DNA of 64,000 bases from Aminipila butyrica (GCF_010669305.1 NZ_CP048649.1:1674001-1738000), one strand, 5' to 3'; shown: positions 16,134 through 25,957, numbered from the stretch's first letter. Translations and numbers: made by a program. The notes: generated by a model not told the origin, from the letters alone.

Positions 16134-17807
16134 CTAGGCTAGAGAAGCTTGTATCAACTCTTCAGCACTCTTCAAGGTGGCTTCGGTAATATTCAATCCA
16201 CCTAGAAGACGGGCCACCTCCTGGATTTTTTCCTCCGGGGAAAGAGGGACCACCGTCGTATAGGTGGAGGTTTCGTCGGAGCTCTTGACAATCTTATAAT
16301 TATAGCTGCCGCAGGCGGTAATCTGAGGCAAGTGGGTAATGCAGATGATCTGATGATTTTCAGCAATTTCTCTCAGCTTCTGTCCCACCACGCTGGCAGC
16401 AATTCCGCTGATGCCAGTATCTATCTCGTCGAAAATCATGGTAGGAATATCATCATAGTCGCCGATGATTTTTTTGAAAGCCAGCATAATCCGGGACATT
16501 TCCCCGCCAGAAGCAATTTTAGCCAGAGGTTTCAAAGGTTCTCCCCGGTTGGTGCTGATGAGAAATTCCACGGTGTCCACGCCGTTGGCAGTGTACCCAG
16601 AAGGATTTTTCGTCAAACTGATTTCAAACTCAGCACTGTTAAAACTTAATTCGTGAAGTTGAGCTTTAATTTTAACCTGAAGCTCGGCAGCGGCCGTCTT
16701 GCGCAGAGTAGAGAGACGCTGTGAGGCTAGTTTCAGCTGATCTTCACAGACTGAAAGCTGGTGTGTTATGGCTTCTTTGGTCTCGTCCATATTTTCAATG
16801 GTGGCTAAATCCGCCTCCAGCTGTTGTCGGTAAGTCAGCACCTTTTCGATAGAGCCGCCATATTTTCGTTTCAGCTTGTCGATGACGTTCATTCTGGAAA
16901 TGGCCAGGTCCAGCTGCTCCGGGGAAAAGGTCACGTGGTCCCGGATGCTCCGGACTTCGCGGCTGATATCCTCCAGCTTGTAGTAAGCATCATCGAAATC
17001 CGCCAGCAAGTCTTGTACAGCCTTGGAATAGGGGGCAATGTCTTGCAGTTGGTCTTGGACCTTGGACAAAGCTTCCAGTACGGAAGGAGAATTGTCGTAT
17101 AATGCTTCGTAAGAATTAGACAGATTGCCATATATCTTTTCGCTGTTTTGCAGAGCCAGGATTTCTTCTTCTAAGGTTTCATCCTCGCCAGAAATCAGGT
17201 TAGCATTGTCAATTTCGTTCAGTTCAAAGCTGATAAAGTCGTATTTTCGCTGATTGTCGGCGGCGTTGGCCAGCAGTTGTTCCAGCTGACTTTTCAGGCT
17301 TTTGTATTCTTGATAAAAGTTTTGGGTCAGAGTTTGAACCGGCAAAATCTCAGCACTGTTGTACAGGTCCAGCAAGGTGATGTGAAGCTCTGGGTCCAGC
17401 AGAGATTGATGGTCATACTGGCCGTGAATGTCTGCTAGTTTTTTACAGAGCCCATGGAGAAAAGATACCGAAACAATTTGATTGTTCACTCGGCACACAC
17501 CTTTTCCGCTGGCAGAAATTTCCCGTTTAATGATGATTTGGCCTTCATCTGCCGGAATACCGTTTTCTTCCAACAGCACGAAGGCTGGTTTTGGGCAGTC
17601 TTCAACAATCAGCTCGATTACTGCCTTGTCTTTTCCAGAGCGGACAAAAGCCGTATCTGCTCTGCTTCCCAGGGCCAGGCTGACCGCTTCGATGATGATG
17701 GATTTACCAGCGCCGGTCTCGCCGGTAATAATGTTCAGGCCGGTGTGAAAATCCACATCCATTTCATCGATAATAGCAAAATCCTTCACATGCAGATGAG
17801 AAATCAT
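16134..17807 (-). CDS. recN: DNA repair protein RecN
   Basis: 557-residue SMC-like ATPase that acts early in double-strand break repair. The N-terminal Walker A is GETGAGKSI, preceded by the typical HVKDFAIIDEMDVDF start. Long coiled-coil segments fill residues about 160-370, and the C-terminal half holds the ABC signature (IASGGEMSR) and Walker B (PTMIFDEIDTGISG). GGGAGG lies upstream of the ATG. The gene follows argR by 24 bases, the order commonly seen in Bacillota, and is probably co-transcribed with it. Confidence 0.96.
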   Translation of the reverse strand: MISHLHVKDFAIIDEMDVDFHTGLNIITGETGAGKSIIIEAVSLALGSRADTAFVRSGKDKAVIELIVEDCPKPAFVLLEENGIPADEGQIIIKREISASGKGVCRVNNQIVSVSFLHGLCKKLADIHGQYDHQSLLDPELHITLLDLYNSAEILPVQTLTQNFYQEYKSLKSQLEQLLANAADNQRKYDFISFELNEIDNANLISGEDETLEEEILALQNSEKIYGNLSNSYEALYDNSPSVLEALSKVQDQLQDIAPYSKAVQDLLADFDDAYYKLEDISREVRSIRDHVTFSPEQLDLAISRMNVIDKLKRKYGGSIEKVLTYRQQLEADLATIENMDETKEAITHQLSVCEDQLKLASQRLSTLRKTAAAELQVKIKAQLHELSFNSAEFEISLTKNPSGYTANGVDTVEFLISTNRGEPLKPLAKIASGGEMSRIMLAFKKIIGDYDDIPTMIFDEIDTGISGIAASVVGQKLREIAENHQIICITHLPQITACGSYNYKIVKSSDETSTYTTVVPLSPEEKIQEVARLLGGLNITEATLKSAEELIQASLA

Positions 17808-17831
17808 AGTGATAAACCTCCCAAGGGAATA

Positions 17832-18281
17832 TTATTGCAATAAATCGTTAAATTTTTCTACTAAAGCCGGGACATTTTCTGCATCGTCCACAATAATCAA
17901 TAGGGTGTTGTCTCCAGCAATGGAGCCAACCACGTGGGGAACGTTCAATGAATCGATGGCTTCACCGGCAGCACTGCCGCATCCAGACAAGGTCTTGACG
18001 ATAATCAGATTGTAGGAATGTGCCACACTGCGAATCGTTTCCTTAAATATTTTAAGAAACCGGTCGGTAATAGGCGTTTCGATGGAATTCCCCAGCGCGT
18101 ATTTGTACTTCCCGCTGTTGGACAGAACCTTAATTAGCTGTAATTCTTTGATATCCCGGGAAATGGTGGCTTGGGTCACGTCATAACCGCTTTCTTTTAA
18201 TAAAGATGCCAGCTTTTCCTGTGTTTCCACTTCAAAATTATTGATGATGTCCAATATTTTGTTTTGCCTCGAATAACGCAT
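17832..18281 (-). CDS. argR: Arginine repressor ArgR
   Basis: 149 residues, normal length for ArgR/AhrC. The N-terminal winged helix contains TQATISRDIKEL, and the C-terminal oligomerisation and arginine-binding domain contains GSIAGDNTLLIIV with the conserved Gly-Asp pair. It represses arginine biosynthesis and activates catabolism in response to arginine. GGAGG lies 7 bases before the ATG. A perfect 11-bp palindrome sits 69 bases upstream and might mediate autoregulation. recN follows in the same direction. Confidence 0.95.
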   Translation of the reverse strand: MRYSRQNKILDIINNFEVETQEKLASLLKESGYDVTQATISRDIKELQLIKVLSNSGKYKYALGNSIETPITDRFLKIFKETIRSVAHSYNLIIVKTLSGCGSAAGEAIDSLNVPHVVGSIAGDNTLLIIVDDAENVPALVEKFNDLLQ

Positions 18282-18349
18282 GTAATTACCTCCGAATAGC
18301 TTTTAAAATAAAATACATTACATGAATACTATAACATAATTATACAGGA

Positions 18350-18374
18350 ATAAACAATAAGAATTATTGTTTAT
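18350..18374. promoter_or_regulatory. Perfect palindrome upstream of argR
   Basis: Arms ATAAACAATAA and TTATTGTTTAT flank a GAA centre in the 242-base gap between divergent argR and ruvC. It is AT-rich like an ARG box but does not match the TGAATNNNNATTCA core well, so ArgR as binder is a guess. No T-tract follows, so it is not an obvious terminator. Confidence 0.4.
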
Positions 18375-18523
18375 GCAAAATGGTCCCGAATGAAAAGTTT
18401 TTATGCAGCAGACGAATTGCATATACACGGGTGGACAAACATGTGTTTGCGTGATAAAATGAAATAATAATGTGATTTCAGTTCGTGTAAATTTATGATA
18501 GAATAGAAAGCAATGGAGAATTT

Positions 18524-19030
18524 ATGAGAATATTAGGCATTGACCCAGGTTACGCCATTCTGGGCTACGGAATTATAGATATGAAAGGCAACCATTTTGA
18601 GGTCTGTGGATATGGAGCGGTTACGACGGAGGCTTCTATGGACATGACCGACCGATTGAAATGCCTGTACAGTTCTTTGATGGAGATTATCGTGGAATAT
18701 GAGCCGGAAGTAGCCTCTGTGGAAGAGCTGTTTTTTAACACCAACGTTAAAACCGCTATTATGGTGGGACAGGCCAGAGGAGTGGCTATTTTGGCTTGTG
18801 CTAACTCTGGCATGAGCATTGCTGAATACACACCGCTGCAAATTAAGCAGGCACTGGTAGGTTATGGCCGGGCAGAGAAAAAGCAGGTTCAGGCCATGGT
18901 CAAAACGATTCTAAATTTAAAAGAGGTACCTAAGCCCGACGATACGGCGGATGCCTTGGCGGCGGCTATCTGTCATGGTCATTCAGCCAATTCCAGCCAG
19001 CGGCTTGCCAAGTTGTTGAAAGCCCGATAA
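18524..19030 (+). CDS. ruvC: Holliday junction resolvase RuvC
   Basis: 168 residues, usual length. Catalytic acidic residues are visible in the standard frame: Asp 7 in ILGIDPG, Glu in VEELFFNTN (about residue 67) and the C-terminal DDTADALAAA pair. It cuts four-way junctions during recombination. GGAG lies 6 bases before the ATG. ruvA and ruvB follow in order, forming a complete ruvCAB unit. Confidence 0.97.
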   Translation: MRILGIDPGYAILGYGIIDMKGNHFEVCGYGAVTTEASMDMTDRLKCLYSSLMEIIVEYEPEVASVEELFFNTNVKTAIMVGQARGVAILACANSGMSIAEYTPLQIKQALVGYGRAEKKQVQAMVKTILNLKEVPKPDDTADALAAAICHGHSANSSQRLAKLLKAR

Positions 19031-19079
19031 GGGAAGGCAAAGACTCGGATAACATAGAAGAAAAGCGAAGGAGGATTAC

Positions 19080-19676
19080 ATGCTTCATTTTATAAAGGGA
19101 ACCTTAGCCGGACAGTTTAGCGGCGGCGTAGTCATCGAGACTGGCGGTCTGGGATACGAGGTATACGTACCCGATAATTCTGCGATGTATCTGGCTAAGG
19201 AAGGGCAGCAAGTTCAGGTTTATACGGCGATGATTGTCCGGGAGGACGACATCAGCATTTACGGGTTTGCAGACCGGGAAAGCTTGCAGCTGTTTCGCAA
19301 GCTGATGACGGTAAACGGTGTAGGAGCTAAGGCAGCTTTGGCTATTTTGTCGGCGCTGCCTATGGGAGAGTTGCAAAAGGCCATCATCTTTGAAGATGCA
19401 GCGGCGTTGACCAAAGCCAACGGCATTGGCAAGAAGATTGCACAGCGAATTGTGCTGGAACTGAAGGACAAGCTGGATGGGGCAGAGGCCATTAGCGGTG
19501 GCTTGTCTACGGAGGCGGTGACTGGTGCTCAGGTCAATGAAAAAGGAGAAGCGGTTCACGCACTGGTGGCTTTGGGATACAGCAAGGGCGAGGCTGTGGA
19601 GGCGCTGGCAGGTATTCCTGAGCAGGAATTAACAGTGGAAGAATACATAAAGCGAGCCTTGAAAAGGTTGTGTTGA
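19080..19676 (+). CDS. ruvA: Holliday junction branch migration protein RuvA
   Basis: 198 residues with AAGGAGG before the ATG. The N-terminal OB fold is followed by two helix-hairpin-helix motifs (VNGVGAKAALAIL and ANGIGKKIAQRIV) that grip junction DNA, and a C-terminal domain (ALVALGYSKGEAVEAL) that contacts RuvB. It lies between ruvC and ruvB. Confidence 0.97.
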   Translation: MLHFIKGTLAGQFSGGVVIETGGLGYEVYVPDNSAMYLAKEGQQVQVYTAMIVREDDISIYGFADRESLQLFRKLMTVNGVGAKAALAILSALPMGELQKAIIFEDAAALTKANGIGKKIAQRIVLELKDKLDGAEAISGGLSTEAVTGAQVNEKGEAVHALVALGYSKGEAVEALAGIPEQELTVEEYIKRALKRLC

Positions 19677-19729
19677 CAAGCGTAACGGGGTGACAAGAGC
19701 AACGGGAAGAACAGACGGGAGCAGATAAA

Positions 19730-20749
19730 ATGGATTTTATGGAATATGATGAGCGGGTAACCTCGGTCAATCAGAACCAGGACGAAGAGGCGGGAGAATT
19801 CACCCTCCGTCCAAAAAAGTTAGAAGATTATATCGGCCAGAAGACCGCCACAGATAATTTGAAAATCTTTATTGAAGCGGCCCAACTACGGAAGGAGCCT
19901 TTGGACCATGTCCTTTTTTATGGGCCTCCGGGTTTAGGAAAAACCACCTTGGCGGGGATTATTGCCAATGAGCTAGGGGTGGATCTACGGATTACTTCCG
20001 GGCCGGCTATCGACCGGGCGGGAGATTTGGCCGCTATTCTTACCAACTTGAATGAGAACGATGTGTTGTTTATAGACGAGATTCACCGGTTGAATCGGTC
20101 AGTAGAGGAAGTCCTGTACTCGGCTATGGAGGATTACGCCTTGGACATCATCATCGGCAAGGGGCCTTCGGCCCGATCCATTCGCTTGGACTTGGCTAAA
20201 TTCACATTGATTGGTGCGACAACCCGAGCAGGCAGTTTGTCGGCCCCTCTGAGAGATCGGTTTGGAGTAATCAGTAAATTTGAGCTCTACACGATAGACG
20301 AATTGAAGAAAATCATCAAGCGGTCGGCTGGACTTTTAGATATCCAGGTGGATGAGGTCTCTTTGGAAGCCATGGCCAGGCGTTCCCGGGGTACGCCCCG
20401 GGTGGCCAACCGCATGTTGAAACGAGTGCGGGACTTTAGCCAGGTAAAAGGCAGCGGAGTCATCGATTTGGCGATTACCAACGCCACCTTGAAATCCCTT
20501 GGTGTAGACGAATACGGCTTGGAATCCCTGGATCGAGAGCTGCTGCGGCTGATTATCCAGCGATTCAAAGGGGGGCCGGTGGGCATTGATACCATCGCCG
20601 CCTCGATTGGCGAAGACCGGGTAACCATCGAAGACGTGTACGAGCCCTATCTCATTCAGGCGGGGTTTTTACACCGGACTCAGAAGGGACGCATGGTGTC
20701 TGAACAGGCGTATAAGCATCTGGGCATCCAGCTTCCAGAACAGGGATAA
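19730..20749 (+). CDS. ruvB: Holliday junction branch migration ATPase RuvB
   Basis: 339-residue AAA+ motor. Walker A is GPPGLGKTT, Walker B is VLFIDEIHRL, sensor 1 is LIGATTRAG, and the C-terminal winged helix includes GGPVGIDTIAASIGED. It assembles with RuvA to drive branch migration. Start chosen at ATG 19730 with GGGAG upstream. Confidence 0.98.
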   Translation: MDFMEYDERVTSVNQNQDEEAGEFTLRPKKLEDYIGQKTATDNLKIFIEAAQLRKEPLDHVLFYGPPGLGKTTLAGIIANELGVDLRITSGPAIDRAGDLAAILTNLNENDVLFIDEIHRLNRSVEEVLYSAMEDYALDIIIGKGPSARSIRLDLAKFTLIGATTRAGSLSAPLRDRFGVISKFELYTIDELKKIIKRSAGLLDIQVDEVSLEAMARRSRGTPRVANRMLKRVRDFSQVKGSGVIDLAITNATLKSLGVDEYGLESLDRELLRLIIQRFKGGPVGIDTIAASIGEDRVTIEDVYEPYLIQAGFLHRTQKGRMVSEQAYKHLGIQLPEQG

Positions 20750-20825
20750 CAGAAGACAGCACCCTGTCTGTCGGGGCTATATTGCAGCTTAAAAGATTTA
20801 ATAGAGCCAAGAAACGAGGAAGAAT

Positions 20826-22271
20826 ATGAAGATAAACATAAAGAAAATACTGTCAACCACATTGGCTGCTGTTGTACTGTTGACGGCCAGTGCCGTCTAT
20901 AATACCGGCACTGCGGCGGCCAGCTCCATGCCGGAATATATTCGCATTGGATTGAAATATGGTAGTTCCAGCACCAGCGAATACCAGATTGCCTTTGACA
21001 GCGGCCTACGCTTAGGGGTTGGCAGCAATGACGGATTCACGGAGCTGGCTTCTTTTCCTGATGTGAAGCAGGTTACTCTTCGTCTGGAAGGGGGCGTTGT
21101 TCAGGTACTCGGAGTTACGTCTTCCGGCAGCACCCTTCAGCTGAACCAAGACCAGGCTGGCGCCAATTGTCTGATGCCGTATAGCGACAACACCGGCGGT
21201 CATGTTACCTTTAATGGCAGCACCTACCGAGGGGGCATCCTCTTTAATGTCACTTCCGGCAGCTTGACTATCATTAACCTGCTGTCTGTGGAAGATTACC
21301 TGTATGGTGTTATCAATGCCGAGTTGAGCCGTACCTATCCAGCGGAAGCCTTAAAGACTCAGGCGGTAGCTGCCAGAAGCTATGCAATCTGTAATTTGGG
21401 GAATCATAAGTCATATGGTTTTGACCTTTGCAGCACCACTCATTGTCAAGTTTACAAAGGGGTAAGCGACGAATACCCGGAGACGATTCAGGCGGTAGAC
21501 GAGACCAAGGGAGAGACCATTCAGTACGACGGCAAAACGGTGTCTGCTTTCTTCTATAAAAACAGCGGAGGCTATACTCTGAATTCTCAGGACGTATGGG
21601 GCGGCAACGTAGGTTATCTGAAAGCCGTCAAAGATGAGTATTCACCTGTATATCCTTGGAGTCAGACTTATACTTTTGCGGAATTGTCCAGCAAGCTGTC
21701 GGCAGCAGGTTGCAGCGTGGGAACGGTGACCAATGTGGCCATTACTGGACGGAATCAGTCTGGGGCAGTAGGCACAATCCAGTTCAGTGGCACTGGCGGC
21801 ACCACTACTTTGCAAAAAGATAAGATTCGCACAGTCTTGGGCTCTACTGCCATTAAATCCACTATGTTCACCATCAGTGCAGAGGGCAGCGCCCAGCCGA
21901 ACGTCAATACCAATAACGATGCAAATACGGGGAAGGCTTACGTCCTGCCACAAAGCAGAACAACAGCTTCCCAATTGCCGGATAGCGTTTATGCCATCAA
22001 TAGCAGCGGCACCACCCGGCAGGCGGATATAGATAGTCTCTACGTTTACAGCACCAGCGGTGTGAAGCCGTTAAAAGATTCGTCCGGCAGCTCCCAGCAG
22101 CCGCTGAATCCGTCCACTGAGAGTGTCAGCGGCGGTACGGTTACCTTTACGGGGTACGGTTACGGACACGGTGTGGGCCTGCCTCAGGATAGTGCTGTGG
22201 AAATGGCCAAGAAAGGCTTTACATACGACGAGATTTTACAGTATTATTATACAGACATCACCATAGATTAA
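20826..22271 (+). CDS. SpoIID/LytB-domain secreted protein
   Basis: 481 residues with an N-terminal signal peptide (basic start, hydrophobic core to about residue 30 ending near GTAAASS). The SpoIID/LytB domain contains VEDYLYGVINAELS, the region AEALKTQAVAARSYA and the C-terminal GYGYGHGVGLPQDSA motif. SpoIID is a peptidoglycan lytic transglycosylase of engulfment; paralogues act in vegetative wall turnover. The insertion of about 120 Ser/Thr-rich residues before the final motif makes it longer than SpoIID itself, and no spoIIQ or spoIIID is adjacent, so I do not call it spoIID. Confidence 0.88.
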   Translation: MKINIKKILSTTLAAVVLLTASAVYNTGTAAASSMPEYIRIGLKYGSSSTSEYQIAFDSGLRLGVGSNDGFTELASFPDVKQVTLRLEGGVVQVLGVTSSGSTLQLNQDQAGANCLMPYSDNTGGHVTFNGSTYRGGILFNVTSGSLTIINLLSVEDYLYGVINAELSRTYPAEALKTQAVAARSYAICNLGNHKSYGFDLCSTTHCQVYKGVSDEYPETIQAVDETKGETIQYDGKTVSAFFYKNSGGYTLNSQDVWGGNVGYLKAVKDEYSPVYPWSQTYTFAELSSKLSAAGCSVGTVTNVAITGRNQSGAVGTIQFSGTGGTTTLQKDKIRTVLGSTAIKSTMFTISAEGSAQPNVNTNNDANTGKAYVLPQSRTTASQLPDSVYAINSSGTTRQADIDSLYVYSTSGVKPLKDSSGSSQQPLNPSTESVSGGTVTFTGYGYGHGVGLPQDSAVEMAKKGFTYDEILQYYYTDITID

Positions 22272-22373
22272 TCGCCCAAAGGGGACTGTTGTGTAAACAG
22301 GGCCTAAGTATGTCAATAAAACTACAGATAAGATTACAGCTAAAAATAGAGAGAAACGGAGTTAGACACATTC

Positions 22374-23438
22374 ATGCACATCGATGATTTTGATTACCAT
22401 TTGCCCCCGGAGTTAATTGCCCAAAAACCGGCAGATAAGCGGGATGATTCTCGGTTATTGGTGGTTCACCGCCAGACAGGAGAGTTGGAGCACCGACACT
22501 TTTACAACGTTTTGGAATATTTAAAGCCAGGAGACTGCCTGGTCCTAAATGATTCTAAGGTACTGCCTGCCCGGCTATTTGGCATAAAGGCGGAGACTGG
22601 TGCCAAGGTAGAGTTCTTGCTGATTAAACGGCTGGAGGGAGACCTATGGGAGACTATGGTCAAGCCAGGAAAACGGTTGAAGCCGGGAGACGTGGTAGAC
22701 TTTTCCAGAGAAGGCGCCACTGCTGCTTTTAAGGCTACCGTAATAGATTATGGTGAAGAAGGTACCCGTCATGTGCGGTTTGAATATGAGGGGATTTTCT
22801 TAGAGCGGCTGGAAGAACTAGGCAGTATGCCTTTACCGCCTTATATTGAGCGGGCCAGCCAGGAAGAGGACCGCGACCGCTATCAGACGGTATATTGTAA
22901 GGAAGAAGGTTCTGTGGCTGCACCTACGGCAGGTCTCCACTTTACGCCGGAGCTGTTAGAAAAGGCTAAAGCCATGGGGGTAAAACTGGCCTATGTGACT
23001 CTACATGTGGGAATCGGTACCTTTCGGCCGGTAAAATGCCAAGTGGTGGAAGAGCATAAGATGCACTTTGAAGAATATCAGGTCAGCCCAGAGAGCGCTC
23101 AGATTATTAATGAGACAAAGGCCGCAGGGGGACGGATTTTCGCTGTGGGAACCACTTCCTGCCGGACGGTGGAAAGTGCTGCCGTATTACAGGAAAATCA
23201 AGGAGCAACTTCTTATCAAGTAGAAACTGGCCACGGAAATACCGGTATCTTTATTTATCCCGGGTATCAGTTTAAGACTGTGGATTGCCTGATTACCAAT
23301 TTTCACTTGCCAAAATCTACTCTGCTGATGCTGATTTCTGCTCTGTACAATCGGGAGCGGATATTGGAGGTCTATCAGGAAGCTGTAGCCGAAAAATATC
23401 GCTTCTTTTCCTACGGGGACGCCATGCTGATTGTGTAA
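22374..23438 (+). CDS. queA: S-adenosylmethionine:tRNA ribosyltransferase-isomerase
   Basis: 354 residues. It transfers the ribosyl part of SAM to preQ1 in tRNA and makes epoxyqueuosine. Family motifs are plain: FDYHLPPELIAQ at the start, DSRLLVV, LNDSKVLPARL, AAPTAGLHFT and the C-terminal NFHLPKSTLLMLISA. CGGAG lies 12 bases before the ATG. tgt follows, so both steps of tRNA queuosine modification are encoded together. Confidence 0.97.
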   Translation: MHIDDFDYHLPPELIAQKPADKRDDSRLLVVHRQTGELEHRHFYNVLEYLKPGDCLVLNDSKVLPARLFGIKAETGAKVEFLLIKRLEGDLWETMVKPGKRLKPGDVVDFSREGATAAFKATVIDYGEEGTRHVRFEYEGIFLERLEELGSMPLPPYIERASQEEDRDRYQTVYCKEEGSVAAPTAGLHFTPELLEKAKAMGVKLAYVTLHVGIGTFRPVKCQVVEEHKMHFEEYQVSPESAQIINETKAAGGRIFAVGTTSCRTVESAAVLQENQGATSYQVETGHGNTGIFIYPGYQFKTVDCLITNFHLPKSTLLMLISALYNRERILEVYQEAVAEKYRFFSYGDAMLIV

Positions 23439-23553
23439 TGGAAGAAGGCAGTCAGCTGCGAAGAGTGAAAGCCGCGGGCTGTCCAGTGAAGACAAGTAAC
23501 CGTTGGCCTAGAGCTGACATACTATAGAAGAGAACAAAAGGAGAATGTAATAA

Positions 23554-24675
23554 ATGAAACATGCAGTTACCTATGAACTGTTAAAGACGGATCAGCGGAC
23601 CAAGGCCAGAAGAGGGCGGGTAACCACCCCCCACGGCACTATTGAAACTCCCGTGTTCATGCCTGTGGGCACGGCAGCTACGGTAAAGGCCATGAGGCCA
23701 GAGCAGGTAAAGGAAATGGGCGCAGAGATTATTTTGTCCAACACCTATCACCTGTATTTACGGCCAGGTCATGACATCGTCAAGGCCGCAGGCGGACTGC
23801 ACAAGTTTATGAATTGGGACAAAGCTATCCTCACCGACAGCGGCGGCTTTCAGGTCTTCAGTCTGGGTGCTTTGAGAAAGATTACTGAAGAAGGCGTGGA
23901 ATTCCGCTCCCATATCGATGGGTCTAAGCACATGCTTTCTCCGGAAAAGTCTATGGAGATTCAAAATGCCTTGGGATCAGACATTATGATGGCTTTTGAT
24001 GAGTGTGCGCCATATCCTGCGGACCGGAATTATGTAAAGAATTCCTTGGAGCGAACTACCAGATGGCTGAAACGATGCAAGGAATACCATCAGAATATGG
24101 AAAACCAATCCTTGTTCGGTATTATGCAAGGGGGCATGTACAAAGATTTGCGGTACGAGAGTGCCATGCAGATTGTGGATTTGGACTTGCCGGGCTATGC
24201 CATCGGCGGCCTGAGTGTAGGGGAGCCTAAGGAACTGATGCTGGATGTATTGGACGACTGCGTGGATCATCTGCCAGCAGAAAAGGCCAGATACCTCATG
24301 GGTGTAGGCAGTCCGGATTACCTCTTTGAAGGCGTGGAGCGTGGAGTGGACATGTTTGACTGTGTTCTGCCGACCCGTATTGCCAGACACGGCATGGCCA
24401 TGACCTCTTATGGCCGGGTAAATATTAAGAATGCTAAATATGAGCGTGATTTTGAACCATTAGACCCGGAATGCGACTGCTATACGTGCAAAAACTATTC
24501 CAAGGCCTACTTGAGGCACTTATATAAGTGTGATGAAATGCTCTCAGCCATGCTGCTGTCCAATCACAACTTACACTTCTTAGTGAAGATGATGGGAAAC
24601 ATTCGCACGGCCATTGAGGAAGAGCGGTTTTTGGAATATAAAAATGAGTTTTATGCGAAGTACGGCAGGTTTTAA
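23554..24675 (+). CDS. tgt: tRNA-guanine transglycosylase
   Basis: 373 residues, AAAGGAG before the ATG. It exchanges guanine 34 for preQ1 in tRNAs with GUN anticodons. Catalytic elements are ILTDSGGFQVFSL near residue 90, the nucleophile region GGLSVGEPKE and DCVLPTR, and the zinc site CDCYTCKNYSKAYLRHL near 310. The stop codon lies inside a 21-base inverted repeat. Confidence 0.97.
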   Translation: MKHAVTYELLKTDQRTKARRGRVTTPHGTIETPVFMPVGTAATVKAMRPEQVKEMGAEIILSNTYHLYLRPGHDIVKAAGGLHKFMNWDKAILTDSGGFQVFSLGALRKITEEGVEFRSHIDGSKHMLSPEKSMEIQNALGSDIMMAFDECAPYPADRNYVKNSLERTTRWLKRCKEYHQNMENQSLFGIMQGGMYKDLRYESAMQIVDLDLPGYAIGGLSVGEPKELMLDVLDDCVDHLPAEKARYLMGVGSPDYLFEGVERGVDMFDCVLPTRIARHGMAMTSYGRVNIKNAKYERDFEPLDPECDCYTCKNYSKAYLRHLYKCDEMLSAMLLSNHNLHFLVKMMGNIRTAIEEERFLEYKNEFYAKYGRF

Positions 24676-24684
24676 AAACCTGCC
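24664..24684 (+). terminator. Hairpin overlapping the tgt stop codon
   Basis: Arms GGCAGGTTTT and AAAACCTGCC with one centre base span the tgt stop, and TTCTTG follows. The weak T-tract suggests an attenuator or a poor terminator; rlmD starts 57 bases later and may be partly co-transcribed. Confidence 0.45.
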
Positions 24685-24740
24685 TTCTTGCTGAATATAG
24701 AATGGCCTGGGCAGAAGTACTCAGGAGAGAGGACCAGTGT

Positions 24741-25895
24741 ATGGAAGTATGTAAGCACGACGAATTTTGCGGAGGCTGTATTCACCAGGGCATCCCTTAT
24801 GATAAGCAGGTGGAAATGAAGGGCCGGGAGGTCCTGCGGCTTCTGGAAGCCAAAGGCATACCGGCAGATCGGTTTTTAGGTATCGAAGGCAGCCCCAAGC
24901 AGTACGCCTACCGGAATAAGATGGAATATACCTTTGGGGACCAGGTGAAGGATGGCGAGATGACGCTGGGTATGCATCAAAAGGGCCGCTTTATGTCCAT
25001 CGTTACGGTGGATGAATGTCAGTTGGTGGATCCGGACTTTAATATTCTGTTAAAAGCCGTTCTGGAATTTTGCGGGAAGCAGGGCTATGGGTTTTATCAC
25101 AAGAAGACACATCAGGGCCTTGTGCGAAACTTGATTGTCCGTAAAGGGGAGCGAACCGGCCAGTTGCTGGTCAATCTGGTGACTTCCTCTCAGCTATTTT
25201 TTGATGAAACCGCTTTTGTGGAATGTCTCCAGAGCTTGGAATTGAACAACCCGCTGGTAGGAATCCTGCGGACCATCAACGATGGGCTGGCCGATGCCGT
25301 CAACTGTGACGAACTGAAAGTCCTGTGGGGACAGGACTATTATATGGAAAAGATTTTAGGACTGGATTTTAAAGTTAGTGCATTTTCCTTTTTCCAAACC
25401 AATATAGAGGCGGTGGAACGGCTGTATGTCAGCGCATTGGGGTTAATTGACCAGCTAGAGGGAAAGACCGTTTACGATTTGTTCTGCGGAACGGGGACTA
25501 TCACTCAGGCTCTGGCCTTGAAAGCCAAGAAAGCCATCGGTGTAGAACTGGTGGCGGAAGCTGTAGAGGCCGCCAAAGTCAACGCTCAGTTAAACGGGTT
25601 GACCAACTGTGAATTTCTAGCAGGAGATGTCTTTGATGTGCTGGATCACATTGAGGAAAAGCCGGATGTCATCGTAGTAGATCCGCCGCGAGTAGGCATC
25701 CAGAATAAAGCCTTGAGTAAAATCGTGAATTACGGAGTAAAGCAGATTGTCTACATTTCCTGCAATCCGAAAACCTTGGCAGAGAATTTGCAGTTTATGG
25801 AGCTTTACGGATATGAGGTGAAGTCGGTGAAGGCTTATGATAATTTTCCGATGACGAAACATGTGGAGTGTGTTTGTTTGTTGGAGAAGAGATAA
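24741..25895 (+). CDS. rlmD: 23S rRNA (uracil-5-)-methyltransferase, RlmD/TrmA family
   Basis: 384 residues from ATG 24741, preferred over 24702 because AGGAGAGAGG lies just upstream. The N-terminus carries iron-sulfur cysteines (VCKHDEFCGGC). The SAM-binding motif is YDLFCGTGTIT, followed by DPPRVG and the catalytic YISCNPKTLA. The exact rRNA position cannot be read; Bacillota have several paralogues, so the symbol is provisional. The last 24 coding bases before the final two codons form the left copy of a direct repeat that bounds the accessory island. A terminator follows. Confidence 0.88.
   Translation: MEVCKHDEFCGGCIHQGIPYDKQVEMKGREVLRLLEAKGIPADRFLGIEGSPKQYAYRNKMEYTFGDQVKDGEMTLGMHQKGRFMSIVTVDECQLVDPDFNILLKAVLEFCGKQGYGFYHKKTHQGLVRNLIVRKGERTGQLLVNLVTSSQLFFDETAFVECLQSLELNNPLVGILRTINDGLADAVNCDELKVLWGQDYYMEKILGLDFKVSAFSFFQTNIEAVERLYVSALGLIDQLEGKTVYDLFCGTGTITQALALKAKKAIGVELVAEAVEAAKVNAQLNGLTNCEFLAGDVFDVLDHIEEKPDVIVVDPPRVGIQNKALSKIVNYGVKQIVYISCNPKTLAENLQFMELYGYEVKSVKAYDNFPMTKHVECVCLLEKR
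25865..25888 (+). repeat. Direct repeat, left copy (candidate attL) in the 3' end of rlmD
   Basis: Twenty-four bases beginning GGAGTGTGTTTG and ending TTGTTGGAGAA are identical to 33057-33080. The copy encodes rlmD residues ECVCLLEK. The three bases CAT located 5-3 bases before both copies are also shared. A short identical core inside the 3' end of a conserved gene is the usual attachment-site arrangement. Confidence 0.8.
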
Positions 25896-25931
25896 ATGGC
25901 TAGCTAATATATAAAGTTCTATAAATAATTT

Positions 25932-25957
25932 GCATCCATTTGTAATGGGTGCTTTTT
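25932..25957 (+). terminator. Intrinsic terminator downstream of rlmD
   Basis: Arms GCATCCATT and AATGGGTGC (one G-U pair) enclose TGT and are followed by TTTTT. It lies on the island side of the left repeat and would isolate the reverse transcriptase gene from rlmD transcription. Confidence 0.8.
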
